A stretch of DNA of 64,000 nt from Molanna angustata (taxonomy: Eukaryota; Arthropoda; Insecta; Trichoptera; Molannidae). The stretch spans positions 248,001 to 312,000 of the forward strand of contig OY754981.1 in the NCBI GenBank assembly GCA_963576475.1, read 5' to 3'. The translations under genes were made by a program, and so were the position numbers. The stretch's first letter is position 1. Each line of letters starts with the position of its first letter. This document shows, piece after piece, positions 43,271 to 57,295 of this stretch. The notes under the pieces are model-generated. The model was not told the DNA's origin, did not search any database, and saw nothing but the letters and a program-made list of their open reading frames with translations.

Positions 43271-44644
43271 AAATCATAAATTGTTGGATCCAGCAATTTT
43301 CTAGAAAATCCACAAAAATCTTGCTGAATTAAAAACCCTGCTAGATGACAATCCCTAGTCGCAATAGTTAATTTCGGTATAAATAAATAAATTTAGACAT
43401 TTTTTTCTGTTTCAATTTATTGTTGAAAAAATATATTACACTTATTCCACACATTCTTATTATTCAAAATCAAAACCTGTTCATACATATTTATTCATTA
43501 ATTAAAAAAAAACATTGCAATATTTTTTTATTATTATATTTATGAAGCAGTGCAAAATAATAATATGACTGGCTGAAATAAATTGGATTTAACAATAATT
43601 TGAAATTATTGATTGAAAACGCTTTCTAGATAAATATTATTAAATTTAAGGTTTCGTTTCGTAACACCGCACGCGTTGAAATCATTTAGTATCGCAAGTT
43701 TTTAGACCACATAATAACAAATTATGTTATTCGTTCTTCCATTCAACACTGTATTAAATAAAATATGTATGTTGCGTTTGCCGAGCGTATTTTTAAGTAG
43801 ATGACCGTTGGTCCAACGCTGAGTTAACTTTGGTAGTGTATTGTAACTATGGTAGTTGTCCATTCAATGAGATGATGCAAAAACTGGTAGTGCCGCATTG
43901 CACGGGCCCCAAAAAGGGTACCATAACACCATCAAGTAATACCAGTCTCAATTGTTCGACTTTCAAGTTTTTGGGAATTGTTTTGATCGTCAATATAGGT
44001 CAGCTATTTGACTTTATGACATCATTCCAATTGTGAACTGTTAAATCGTTTACACAAAACTGTAAACTGACGGCGTCAGTTTAATTACGAAGCCTATATT
44101 TATTGAATCGACGGTTGATATGATCAATTATTGATGTTTAAGACATTACATTTGATTGATCATTTCGGTTTTGTTGTTAACTGAACAAACATATCATCAC
44201 GGCGTATCCCACAAGCGACAAGTATGCATTAACTTAAAAAGGAAGCACAACACATGCGTGTATGTCCACACATCTTGTTATAAACTGAATAAAAAAAAAC
44301 CGAACACAGTATTTTTCCCCAGATTAAATGTATTAAATGTATTATTGAACGTTGAGGATCTTGTCAAATTTTAGTTTCATTTAGACCTTGATAATGCCGA
44401 GACACCTACACGAAAACGTTAGGTCCTAATAAACCGAATATATAAAAAAGTACTGTGTTCTATTTTATTTCTTAATTTTAAAATGAATTTTTCTATGTGT
44501 TAACACAAAAGTATATATTATGCTTCAATGTGACAACGATTTGTTGTGTGTTGTTCTCCCTTTTATAAGGCAATGCACACCCGCACACCTTTCGCTGGTT
44601 ACCCCACATTGTGGGATATTTTTATCTTTTATTTATATATTATT
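43271..44644. other. Stretch without recognised gene
   Basis: Frames of 68-72 codons at 43830-44036 and 44156-44374 are unidentified. ATCATCACGGCGTATCCCAC at about 44190 is a scrap of LINE-A tail in antisense. Confidence 0.45.
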
Positions 44645-44850
44645 TTTCGGGCAACTAACAGGTACTATGTCAAATATTAATTTAACACGCACCCAATAAC
44701 AAGTTGCCACATTCTGGAGACTTACGATATTAATCGTCTCACAGATCCAGACTGAAAACACAATTAAAAACTGTGTCTCCACCGGGAATCGAACCCGGGA
44801 CCTTTGGATCAGTAGTCAGATACCCAACCAACTGAGCCACGAAGGCCGAC
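44645..44850 (-). repeat. SINE-A copy, well conserved
   Basis: Minus strand from 44850: GGCCTTCGTGGCTCAGTTGG, CCCGGGTTCGATTCCCGG and the body to GTTAGTTGCCCGAAAA. It is the best-preserved full copy and useful as a reference. Confidence 0.9.
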
Positions 44851-44854
44851 AAAA

Positions 44855-44895
44855 AGGCCGAAGGAATATGCCGTGATGGTATGAATGAATGAATG
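44855..44895 (+). repeat. LINE-A extreme 3' end scrap
   Basis: GGAATATGCCGTGATGGTATG followed by an (AATG)n tail; only the last nucleotides of LINE-A remain beside the SINE. Confidence 0.55.
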
Positions 44896-46109
44896 TGACA
44901 ACAAATCGTTTGAAAATAAGCTTGGGAACATTACCGCCATCTATCGAAGATAATGAAAAACTTATTTCTAACGCTATCTTTTGAGAAATTGATATGGTAA
45001 ACTATGAAACTCATGATCCTTATTACAGTGAATTTGTCATAAAATAGATATGGACCTTCGAATCTTGACATCTTCAGTAAATTACAATCGGGGCTTTTTT
45101 TGTGTCAACGATCGACAACAACGGACGAGTAATTACATTTTATCTTTATTTCGTTGTTCTGCAAATATGCGATTTTCAACATTCACTAGAATACATAAAA
45201 CAATTTGATATGTCATGATTTCATTCAATACTTAAAGCAAAATCAAAGTTAAGATTAGTTCTATCGTACGATTTAGATGAACTGTGTGAGAAAAAAATAC
45301 TGCGCAAGATTCGATTCATAATAGAAATTATTTATTAATAACCGTACACATTTTTGTTAAACAATCATACAATTAATGTCTTGACCAACGTCAGTAACAG
45401 AGGTCCCTTGACAGAACCGTGGGAATCTGCACAGAAGTTACAATGGGAATATTAACACACTTACATCACATAAATATATACCTATAACTTATGTTCAATT
45501 ACAGATATAGCATTTTATTATTACATGTTAAAAACAATACATTCATCGTATTATTTAAATTTTACCTACACCTATTTGAAAAATCCATGACGTAATACGT
45601 CATTACGTAAAGTTATCTACAGTTGAATTTGTAGTAAATAAAATATTTTTATTTCTAACTAGAACAAAAATGTGAAACATACAAATAGGTATTAAAGTAA
45701 TTTAGATGCAAAGACTCTTGGGCTTAGGACTCTTGCATGAGTTCTGGATCACCCAAGTTTTTTTGCTTTAAAAAATATTACGCATTTTGAAGACTTGATA
45801 AATGGAATAATTGATAAATACATCATTGAAAATAATCCAAAACTCATTTTTTATTTTACATTCCTCTTATCATGCATCCATCTTACGCTTCTTAGAAAAA
45901 AAAGTCTTATCGAGAACCTTAAAAACAGTATTGAGGAAAAATACTGTGTTTGTAAATAAAAAGCATCATGTTTGATTACTTTGAGCTCTTTGTTGGTATT
46001 TTTTTATGTAAACACGTTGTAAATGTAAATTAATATAAATTTCTTTGGTTAATATTTGAGGATATAAGCCGAGAATTTATGATTGAAAGAGATATCTAAG
46101 TTAGATGAT
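44896..46109. other. AT-rich stretch without recognised gene
   Basis: Nothing recognisable. A small inverted pair GACGTAATACGTCATTACGT lies near 45589. Confidence 0.5.
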
Positions 46110-46300
46110 GATAATAAATGCCCTCAGGTGGTTTGGCCACATAGAAGGAACGGCTGATAAAAGAGGAACGAAGAGTCTATAGAGGTCGGCCAAGGAAAAT
46201 TTGGCACGATTACATAAATGAAATTTTGATAAACGGAGAGAGGAGTATCTCTGCCTACCTCACTAGGGATATGGCGTGATGGTATGGTATGGTTACACTG
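46110..46300 (+). pseudogene. LINE-A 3' end, decayed
   Basis: NALRWFGHIEGTADKR is readable, then AGAGGTCGGCCAAGG (GRPR codons) and ACGATTACATAAATGAAATT. It ends in TAGGGATATGGCGTGATGG and a (TATGG)n tail. About 80 nt of the usual middle is missing. Confidence 0.72.
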
Positions 46301-47755
46301 TTATAATTTAGAAATTATTAACCAAAACAAATTATTTGTTTCTATTTAATTTTTATTATTATCATTATTTTTGTTAAGATATTTGCCACGAATTTGCAAA
46401 ACATTTATCTAGCAAATACTGGAGTTAAAAGAAATTTTGTTTAAATTCGTTTTGTGAGGATTTTATATCCAATATCTTAAATTGCATAATTATGAATCAA
46501 CTGTATAGTGTGATAATTCCTATAACATATTTTAGCTCAATTTTCACGAGACAAATTGTACGATAATATTGTTATAGTACCTAAGTAGTACCGACACTTG
46601 AATGGCACAGTTTCGTACGGTACCTTTTATCTATCAACATCAGTTCGCGGTTACTAAATACTCCGTGTGCCGAATTAAAATGCCCACAATTGCCCGGGGA
46701 CGTCATGGAATTCATTTGCAGACCAATAAATACTCTAAAGAATGTGTTACGTGCATTCAAAACGGCTTCGGTTATGTTTGGGACAGAGTCGTAATAATAA
46801 TTATCATCGTCAAAAACTGCTGCTGGATCGTTCTTTTTTTATCTCTTCACACTTTGGGGGGCTCCATAATCAATTTGAACAGTTTGAAATAAATGTTTAT
46901 ATACAATATTGTATTGTGGATCTGTTGTAAAACGGTCCATTTAACAGTCATTCATTGAGTATTGATAATTGTGTTGCGTAAATTGATTTTGAGATGTTTA
47001 CAGTTAGATTATTGGAAATGCGACAACGATCACTAAGTCATACGTATTATTTGGCTTTAGTTGATACTTTATGCAATATTGTATTCAATTCATTCGATAT
47101 TGTCTGTAGGTAGTAATCTCTCGCTGCTTGCAGAATTGTCACCAGTGTTCTTTGTTCTTAGCCACATATTTAAATATACCACTCCAGGGTCAGATGTTTC
47201 ATTGCTGCGTAATTTCCTCGGACACCTTGAGTAATCATAAAGCATAACTTAAACGTTTTCTGTTCTTAAATATGTAGGTATGTCTGTCATATAAAACACG
47301 TAATCTGCAATACTTATCTTCAAATCTTTTGATATTAACATACCTGAATCTCCAAACGAGAAAATGGAAAAATTCCATCTTTTTACTACTACATATATTT
47401 ATGAGAACATGACAAAATCATTCTGCCTCTTCAACAGTTACTTTTAATTCATTTTTATGTATAGTATGCCGTAGTAAAAATAGACGTAGTGTAGGGTTTT
47501 TTTTGAGTAGTTCAACATATGATCTTGAATTTATCAGTTGTTTTGTATATTTAGAGGATTTCGCAGGCACATTTTCCACTCCATTGGGAAGATTTAAGCT
47601 ATTTTCTACCACGGAGCGGCTGCTCTAGGGACGACACCAGGAACTATTTATACAACTACCCCTAAGAGGTCATCCTCAATCGTGCAATGTTTCTTATGTT
47701 ACAATAATAATGATGTAAATATGTACTTTGCTAAATACCACTTATTGAGTATAAT
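46301..47755. other. Stretch without recognised gene
   Basis: Minus-strand frame 47418-47612 (64 codons, SRSYVELLKKNPTLRLFLL) is the most protein-like but unidentified. Plus-strand frames at 46602-46930 overlap each other and are not credible. Confidence 0.4.
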
Positions 47756-47805
47756 TAAACACTACTAGTTTCGGGAGAGCACTCCTCCCATCGACGGGTG
47801 TATTA
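47756..47805 (-). ncRNA. Variant hammerhead motif, PLE3
   Basis: Minus strand: helix I pairs UAAUACAC with GUGUUUA (one bulged U). The 5' core is CCGUCGA instead of CUGANGA. Helix II is GGGAG/CUCCC, then GAA, palindromic ACUAGU, and A17 at 47763. Two core positions deviate, so activity is doubtful. Confidence 0.58.
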
Positions 47806-47841
47806 TAACTAAATAATATTATTTACATACTACTGTGTCTA

Positions 47842-48424
47842 CTATGTGTGTTGTGTTGATTGGTGGGGTGTAGGTGGGGTATTCGTTATTGTGATTGGTT
47901 GGAGAGAAGAATGAGGTACGGATAACGGGAAAATTGTCAATAATGGCGAAGAATTGGGGAATTTGGTGTTATTGATAAGTGGTTTACCTAAATTGATGTT
48001 TCTGTGAATTTCTATTGTTTCTAAACTATTCATCAAATGACCTTTGTGTGTGACTTGGTGTAAGAGTTTAACTGTGTGGCTATGGAATGAGTGGTTGGTA
48101 TCTATTATATGATTTGCGAATTCCGAGAAGTTGCTATTCATAATACATCGTCTATGTTCTTTAATCCTCGTATTAATGTTTCTAGAGGTTTGGCCAATGT
48201 ACAATGAATCGCAGTCTCCACATGATATTTCATAAATTCCGCTTTTTTCTTTAAAATCTATTTTTGTTTTAGAATTGCAAAGTAATTTACCGAGGTTATT
48301 ATTTGTATAAAAGGCTGGTTTAATTGTTGTAGGCATATGTTTCGTTATTTTTATGGATAATTTATCTATGTACAGAATTTTTCTCCATTTTTGATTTTCA
48401 TTATTGTTTATTGGTGGATAAATA
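47842..48424 (-). pseudogene. PLE3 GIY-YIG endonuclease end
   Basis: The frame is open from about 48424 (after a stop) to 47842. WRKILYIDKLSIKITKH is followed by MPTTIKPAFYTNNNLGK (family linker) and GIYEISCGDCDSLYIGQTSR with the GIY-YIG and CxxC signature. Then come NTRIKEHRRC, FANHIIDTNHSF and LETIEIHRNIN. The tail is Pro/Ser/Thr-rich (PTPHQSTQHT). A start at 48336 is possible, but the protein would lack RT; it is the 3' remnant of a larger ORF. Confidence 0.85.
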
Positions 48425-48511
48425 TCTTATGTTATTTAGGTATATTATAAATTGTTCTTTCGACTCGATATGACACGTGGTACTCAATCATATTTATCCA
48501 TTATACCTATG

Positions 48512-48542
<31 letters not shown>
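48512..48542. repeat. (AT)n run next to PLE1 mini-copy
   Basis: A GTATGTATAT-(AT)n run that joins the PLE1 terminus GTTACTAGAAAGG at 48543. Confidence 0.9.
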
Positions 48543-48640
48543 GTTACTAGAAAGGTTTTCACGGGTATTTGAAAATATGAAATTATTATTATCTTTGGGG
48601 TTATCCCGCGTCAAAATCAGATCCTTGGAAGGATCTTTCG

Positions 48641-48691
48641 TCAACCGACGTTTCGCCTGGATCACACCAGGCATCTTCAGGGCCTTGTTGA
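48641..48691 (-). ncRNA. Hammerhead ribozyme motif, mini-copy direct part
   Basis: Identical in all core and pairing positions to the PLE1 motif at 36032; C17 at 48647. Confidence 0.75.
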
Positions 48692-48993
48692 TAGATTCTC
48701 GCTTCGTGTGTCAGTGCAAGCACGTCCGTTCGAGCCGAGAACCTAGCACCAAGTGAAGATTGGAAAGTTAAAGTTTAAACTGTTGGGGTAGATGGGTTTT
48801 CCCCGCTTTTGTTCGCCTTAATGGCTTTAGACTGGCTTCTGGTGATTCGCCTCACGCTTAATGATGTATCTATTGTATTAATTTTATTTGTTTGGCGTTT
48901 AACATTTAATGGGTTTGCTGTAATGGGATTTTTATTGCTGTCAATTTCTGAGATATTTATGAGGCTTGCACTGACACACGAAGCGAGAATCTA

Positions 48994-49044
48994 TCAACAA
49001 GGCCCTGAAGATGCCTGGTGTGATCCAGGCGAAACGTCGGTTGA
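48994..49044 (+). ncRNA. Hammerhead ribozyme motif, mini-copy inverted part
   Basis: Plus-strand copy of the PLE1 motif, facing the one at 48641 at a distance of about 300 bp. Confidence 0.75.
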
Positions 49045-49101
49045 CGAAAGATCCTTCCAAGGATCTGATTTTGACGCGGGATAACCCCAAAGATAATAAT
49101 A

Positions 49102-50554
<1,453 letters not shown>

Positions 50555-50705
50555 TATTTTCTTGTTAAACAAGTACTTATACATTCCTTAAATTAAGCAT
50601 AAATGTTTGTGCTATAGGTGAACGAAAACGGTCGAGGCAAGATTCGAACTCGCGACCACTGGAATACTAGCCCAGCACGCTAACCGTTGTGCTATCGAAC
50701 CATAT
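50555..50705 (-). repeat. SINE-B copy, tRNA-derived
   Basis: Minus strand: GGTTCGATAGCACAACGG, TGGGCTAGTATTCCAGTGG and the box B-like CGAGTTCGAATCTTG. The body (CACCTATAGCACAAACATTT, ACTTGTTTAACAAG) ends in a T/A tail. It is the best-preserved SINE-B copy. Confidence 0.85.
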
Positions 50706-52189
50706 ACTTGTTGCAAACAAGAAAATATTCATTCTTAAAAAAATATATGATTGAACTGGATTTAAATAAATATTATTACTTCTTAATATAATACTTATCA
50801 ACCATTTGTTGGTCGAGTAGTATTTTTGATGGATATATCTCTCGTACATTGACTGCCACTTGACATTCTTCGAGTCCTAATATTAATTCGTTTGTCTATG
50901 TTTGTTTTTCTATTGATTTCTATTGAAAGTCTAATAACTTAATTATTATTTTAATCAATGTTCGTGCAGATAATTTCTTCTGAGTGCATCCGTTCTATAT
51001 TGACATAGATAGATAGATAGATATTGATTATCAGTATGGCTAAGTATAGTCATCTTGTGTCTGACAACTGAATGTTATGAATGATCTTTGTCAGCCAGCT
51101 CATCTCACGTCAATCAACGGTCTGTCTTGTATTTTTATTAGGCTACACCACAACTAGGTCATATTTTCATTTGGTTATTTTGCTGATGGACATTTTGATC
51201 GAAGGTGGGTCATACTTAAAAACAACATTTTGTTGTCATGTACCTAAGCTTGTTTTTTTATTAACACAAAAATTGTATTTTAAAGGAAATGATTGCTTTT
51301 ATAATGAATTAAGAAATTAATTATTATTTAAAATTATTGATTACTATGAGTGTGTCCATTGCAAAAGCAAATGTTCATCTTTCAATTGATACAAATTAAA
51401 GAGGTTGAAATTGACTGTCTGACAAATGAAAGATATACTGAATATATATTGATTGTCTGTGAATGTGGAATTACTTACTGAATATATAGGTATTTTATTG
51501 AAGTATAACAATTTCACTTTATAAATATTTTACGTACAATAATTTAGTAATTAAACTAGGAGTTGTTTTGGAAATATCGATTGGGTTGAGAGGCGGAAAT
51601 CACACGAATGATTTGGCTATTTTGTTGCGCGATGATCCACGAACGTAAATCTTCTATTCACATTTGTCGATTGTTTCTTTTACACTGTGCCGAGGTCGCT
51701 TATCTAGAGGGCTCCATATGCTTCTTTCGTGCTATGCACATTCTGTCATTCACTTCTGGTTTTGGAAGGACCCGATTACAGTCTCCATATTTTGAGCTGG
51801 TGGTGGTGGCAGTAGCGAATATACGGAAATGGAAACATTTATGATGCTTTCAAAACTGGTATTTGGGAAACATTGACTTGTCACAACCAAATGGAGATGT
51901 TTTTCTAAATTGGCACTTTGCTGGCCATAGTTTGTGGTTTGTATCAGACCGACTATAGTTAATTGCAAATTACAACAAGTGTCAGACGTATCAGTTGCAA
52001 GACAAACATAAAAAAGTGACCGCTCGCAGAAAATTAACTTTCCTAATTCAATAATAATAATCACATTGCCTCGAAGGTTTCAAATTATTGAGTATTCATT
52101 CACTTATTATTGATTGATAACTATAATCCAGGTTAAGAACGAAGATTAGAGAAAGTTTCAGATGGATCTTTTAAATAAATAAATAATTA
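50706..52189. other. Stretch without recognised gene; (GATA)n at 51006-51022
   Basis: No supported gene. Frames of 78-104 codons at 51081-52064 show no domain. A short GATAGATAGATAGATA run is present. Confidence 0.45.
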
Positions 52190-52612
52190 ATCTACTTCTT
52201 CGCCATGCCCATTTCTTTTCACTATGTGAGGTCGGTCTTCCTTGTCTCTTCTGATGGTGTAGTGCCACGTTGCCAGCGGCCTGCACATGGATGTCCATCG
52301 CTCTTCGTGTCATGTTTTCCTCTGGTCACTTTATGACGTATCCATTCCATCTTAATCTAATCGGTGATCAGCAGCTTATCGGTGATTGAGGCCACGCCCC
52401 TCGCCCATTGCAGCTGTGTTGAATGCTCTATTGGTGGCTCTTCTTCAGAGCCCAGAACCCGGCGGCATTAGTCATGGCAGGTCTGATGACGGTTTTATAT
52501 ACCTGACCTTTTATGGGCATTATTCGATCACAAGAGTACGGGAGAACTCCACCTCATCCAACCCGTGTTGATGCGATGGGCGACGTCATCCTTGACATCT
52601 CCTTGGTTTTAC
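52190..52612 (-). pseudogene. RTE-like LINE: end of RT domain
   Basis: Minus-strand frames give DDVAHRINTGWMRW, then KGQVYKTVIRPAMTNAAGFW and ALKKSH, then a frameshifted tail. 'V.HRI..GW.+W......KGK.Y+T.IRPA....G.E.WA.KK.H' is characteristic of RTE-clade reverse transcriptases after the YADD motif, which is not present here. Stops and frame changes mark it as dead. Confidence 0.78.
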
Positions 52613-52922
52613 AATTATTCTCTTCTTTTTCTTGCCCCTCTATCCCTGTTTATCCAGGGTTGGGCCTTAGTTGTCACAACGGGAACCCTCTGAGCCGCCA
52701 GCTCTTTCTCAATACTGGACCACCATGTTGCTGTGGGCCTGCCTCTAACCCTAGATCTAGTTAAGACCTTGAGCGCTTTCTTTACCGAATAATCTTCATC
52801 TCTGCGCATCACGAGACCATACCACCTCATCCTTGGTTTGACAAATATGAACCCAAATATTTGATGTTGTCGGATTTTGGTCTTTTCTGTAGGTGGCGTT
52901 CGGACTTCTGCCGACCTCAAAT
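52613..52922 (-). pseudogene. LINE C-terminal tail, 101-codon frame
   Basis: RMRWYGLVMRRDEDYSVKKA and GRPTATWWSSIEKELAA follow the usual LINE tail 'RLRWYGHVMRR.....' plus 'GRP..TW...I..DL'. It abuts the RTE piece on the same strand but probably belongs to a different element, because the order of domains is wrong for a single copy. Confidence 0.7.
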
Positions 52923-53082
52923 ATTTTATAATGTCTCTAGGTATGGTTATCGTGAAACAAATTGAACTCTTGGCCGTGGTTTCTCGGTTTCGGTCTTCGG
53001 ATAAGGGTGGAAGAGGATTTTTCCTGCAATTGCAAAAAAAAATGTGTCGAAATATGCCCGTGAGGTGTGATGCAGACCTGGG

Positions 53083-53257
53083 GGCAAGTCTGGTCCGACC
53101 GGCGAAATCAAAACCCTAGTGAGTACCCATATCATGGATATAATTATTATATGGAGTTCTACAATATCTTTAGATGTCATAGAACTCCATATAATAATTA
53201 TATCCATGATATGGGTAGTCACTAGGATTTTGATTTCGCCGGTCGGACCAGACTTGC
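53083..53257. mobile_element. Palindromic inverted repeat, about 78-bp arms
   Basis: GGCAAGTCTGGTCCGACCGG through ATATGGAGTTCT is mirrored almost exactly by AGAACTCCATATAATAATTA through GACTTGCC around a 17-bp centre. There is one small difference (GAGTACCC against GGGTAGTC region) and CCC/CC near CTAG. This is the form of a fold-back MITE or hairpin element. I see no clear target duplication. Confidence 0.8.
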
Positions 53258-54062
53258 CTTGATGATGGCCAATGACAATGCCGTTGCGCCTGCTGTATTC
53301 TGAAGTAGGGTGGCTTAGAGGGGAAGTGCTCGGATCCATAAAGTAATTAATTACTTGAACCCGTCATGCGGGTGCGCAGATCGCAAATTTGTGTCTTTTT
53401 TCTTGGTTGGTAGATGTGCAAACCCTTCTCCCTCCACGGCGAAAAGGCTCAAGAAGTTTGGTGGGATCTATACCTATTTCCAAATTGAAATTAATTAAAA
53501 AAAAATTTCCTAGTCACGATGAAACGCTCATGTTTTTTACGCAAAACAACTTTCAATTTAATAACTGACCCTACTGTATGTATGTATCAAGCTATTGAAC
53601 CAGTTATCAACTAAAAATGTCGCTAATTTGCGTCAAAACTGTATCAAGGGCGCGGTTCAAGTGAAAATTAGAAATTAAATACCTTACGATGGATTAATAA
53701 ACCAGATTTTCTACCATGACCGTTCTTACGACGGTTCATGTATTATTTTATTATCCAAATTATTTATTGAATAACTTCAATCTATTCTCCTCGTGGGATT
53801 AGCGAAGTATTTGAGCGTTTATTAAATAGGTAATGTGAAAAACTTTATAACACAATGGACATAAATGTCATACACCTCTTTTTCTGTATTTTTTTTCTAT
53901 ATTATTCTTTTTAAATTTAAATTAAAAAAAAATAATAAGTGTCTTACGGATTATCAATATCTAACCAAACTCCTAGCACTTGGCAATTTTTCAGAAGTTG
54001 GGTTATGAAGGGTTAAAACAAAACATACATATGACATAATGAACTTAAACCTATATTTTATT
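53258..54062. other. Stretch without recognised gene
   Basis: Nothing recognisable. Confidence 0.45.
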
Positions 54063-54312
54063 TGGATAGGGTGGTACAAGAAGCATTATCCGCATCCTAT
54101 TGGATTTGGTTGTGCAGGGGAGTGGAGTATCAGTCGGAGATTGGTGGGTGAGTGGTGATCGTGACTTAAGTCATAAAGGGGCCATTTAATCCCGCATACA
54201 TGGTCGCAAGCCCATGTGGCTCGCCTGTTCTAGCTGGTACTCTGGTCGCCTGTGCTCGTGGGCCTGGATTCATGAATCCAGTGAAACCACGATTGCGTTT
54301 CTCTTTTGTCTT
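54063..54312 (-). repeat. LINE-B 3' UTR copy
   Basis: About 90% similar to 1471-1700 (TTGGATAGGGTGGTA, GGAGTGGAGTATCAGTCGG, CTCGTGGGCCTGGATTC). It has an extra GCTGGTACTCTGGTCGCCTG-like insert and no coding part, so it is a more severely truncated copy. Confidence 0.85.
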
Positions 54313-57295
54313 AAATATACCTACTAAAATGCAGCCAAAAGAAGAAAATATGATTTTTCCTGGATTGACTATAAAGAATTGAATCCAAATGTTTTTTTTT
54401 CAAAATTTTGTGAAATAAATAAAAGAGATTGAAGCTTCTTCTAATGTTATTTGATCCATTCTCGTTCGCTCTGTACAAATAATACAAAATTCTATTTCGT
54501 ATATATAGACATGGAGTCATATTTATATTATTCGACACCTTAAAGGTTGGTGTAAGGTCCATTAATTACATATATTGTGAATAGCTAATCGTTTCTAGTA
54601 TGCCAATGATATTCGTCTCCATAGTCTGACTGTCCATACTCTTTTTTCCACCAGCAAGACCCGCTGCGCCGTCAATCATTACCGTCTAATCCCAACACAC
54701 GTCACTTTCCATTTTTCACGGCTTTAGTTACTTATTTCAAAGTGACCCGGCGACTATCGATTGATGGTATAATACCTACAGACCGTGTCGCATACATTAT
54801 TGAGTATTCATAATTGTTTCCAAAACGTGAAGGTCCGAAAAGAGATTTCCATATAAAAGCGAATTAAAATCAAAGTACGCTTATTGGATTCAGGAATCAG
54901 AATCTTTGGACGTCCAGCGGGTTAATTATTTTTTATCTATTTCAATGATATTTCAATATTAGTTTCATTACCAAGCACCACACTTCTTAAAAAAACTCAC
55001 TTTCAATTCGCAACGAGTATGAAATTTAAGGAAAGTATTAATTATTATTTTAATAAATAATTTATTAATTTGATAATTTATAATTATGAACTTCCACTGT
55101 GTTCACTAAAAACAATTAAATTATTAAAAAAAAATAGTGAGCCCGGACAGACGTTGTTCTGCCACAGACCGGCTTCTACACAATATGTAATCTCGAAGTA
55201 CAATTTTAAAGCCTTCAAGAAAATATGTCATAGTTATGGTGCCTTACCTATTGGTTGATTACCATTAAGTTTATTTTTTTACAGAAATCTTTGTCACATC
55301 TTTGATGGCTTACATTTCGAAAGGTCTGAAGTCAATGACAGTCCACGAGTGTGAATCTTCTATTCACATTCGTCAATTGTTCTTTTTGCATAGTGCAATG
55401 AGCTACTTTTCGTGCTATTTATTTTTTTTTGTCAACCTTTAAGATGCGCATCAACCTTCCGTACAACCACATCTCAAATGTTTAATAAACATTCATAATA
55501 TAATCTTCTTGTTTATCTTTGAGTCCGTTTGGTTAATGCATACGAGTATATTCGTTTGTATATTTTTTACAGTTTTGTCATTTTCTTGTTTTATTTTAGA
55601 ACGGTGCTTTCACGCTTACTCATAACGTCAGATCTATAAATAAATCGTAGACAATTTATTGTTACTTTTCAAATGATTATGATTGACGTTTTGTTTTGAG
55701 AAATGAGATATTTCAATTAGCAGCTCACGTCAGAATGTGGAAATAATGTATGTTGCCAAAATACGAGTTGTCATATAATAATAATATATCGATAGTTTTT
55801 AATTCGCAATTAGCCATTCGCTAAATTGGTAGGTAAACTTTCTTTCATTCCAATAATGCTTATCCCACCTGTGTGTTCTATTGTAATTATTTTTGGCAAC
55901 GTTAGAAGCATTATGTGGTTTTCTTCAATTATTAATTATTATCATTTTGCATTCGTTTATTTAAACTGTTGCATATAATTTATAATTTCTGATACAATTA
56001 TAACTGTTGCATATTATAATAATAGTTGTTCGGGATTTATACAACTGCAGGCTGAAGTAGAAGAAAATTCTTGGAGTCAACGACATTTTTTTAGATAATT
56101 TTCGAACGTTTGGACGTTTCTTTGAAACTGTCGTAATTACTTCATTCAATCTATAGTTATATTTCACAGCAGTAGAATAAGCGATGAAAAGACATGGGGA
56201 TATGTTACAAATAGTCCAGGAATATCTTATCTTTCCTTCGAGGTTAGTGGTTCCGTCATTAAAATGTGTTTTACTAAACTAGGTGAGAACTTGTGAAGAT
56301 ATCTGAAAACCGTCAAAAACCATACAGCAGAAAACGCATTTTAAGAGTACCATTGCTCATTTATCAATGATATTTTCAATAATTCGAACGTTTGTTATCA
56401 GTTTCACAAAAGTCTGTTTTTATTTACCTTTTGTTAGATTTTTCACCTGCATGAATTCGATCGAGATAATTCGATTAGCACCAGTCTATCACAATTCTAG
56501 TTATGTAATTTTCTGGTATTTATCAAGATTGACTGTTGTTGTGATCTATTGTTTAATTGTAATAAGCAATTGAAAATAAAATAATTGAACGCTTGCATAA
56601 AACGTGTTTGATATAACAAGTCTTAGTTGCTGTAGCTACATTGATGTGGATGATTGCATTTTTATCTAAAGATATACAAAACCTTTCACTTAGTCGAGTT
56701 TATTTCCTGCCTTTTTATAAGTGGAATTCTCGAAGTATGTCAGATCTAAATTAGGAAGTGGAACTAAAATGGCTACATTTGCTGTTGCTCGTTATTTTTC
56801 TGCGTTTGTGACATATTTTGATATTAAAGCAGTCGGTTGTTCGTTTGGTATGTTCTGGTACAGAGGTGAAAGTGAATTGATAAAAACACCTTCAATTACT
56901 TAACATATCAAAAGTTGATTAATCAATTTTCACTGTCTTCAATCTGTATTAAGGGTAATCGTTATCGATTACTTGTCCAAGACGAAATGAAAGCTGTTTG
57001 AATGGATACCTTATTATTATTTTAGAAATACTTTGATTAGTTGATGACATTTGAAATCGATCTATATACAAAACACTTAATGGATTTTTATTTATTAGGT
57101 ACATTCAACCTGTAATTGTTTGTCAATATTATTGACAAGCGTTGTTTTAATTATCTCATTGGATATTGAAACTGATGTATTCATTAAATGATACACAAAA
57201 TATTATGTTATTTATAATACAAGCAGTCTTCTTTTTACGTATTTGATTGATTACTTATATCTTAGTGACTGGGTTCTACTAAGAGATTAAATAAG
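54313..57295. other. Long AT-rich stretch without recognised gene
   Basis: No supported gene in 3 kb; all frames are under 85 codons. The segments at 54590-54790 and 55135-55260 are slightly richer in G+C, without identifiable coding or repeat content. Confidence 0.45.

Larger units (their letters stand above)
47756..48424 (-). mobile_element. Penelope-like fragment PLE3, 3' end
   Basis: A 5'-truncated copy on the minus strand: ORF end (48424-47842), short tail, and a hammerhead-like motif at 47756-47805. The sequence differs from PLE1 and PLE2, so it is a third family. Confidence 0.82.

Noticed and set aside
44645..44850. Functional tRNA gene on the minus strand (also at 968, 4908, 27592, 50555)
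   Set aside because: The tRNA-like heads have poor acceptor and anticodon pairing, carry long 3' bodies and recur as dispersed families, so they are SINEs.
52190..52922. One continuous LINE copy on the minus strand
   Set aside because: The C-terminal tail (52922-52613) lies upstream of the RT end (52612-52190) in reading direction, which is the wrong order, so two elements are more likely.
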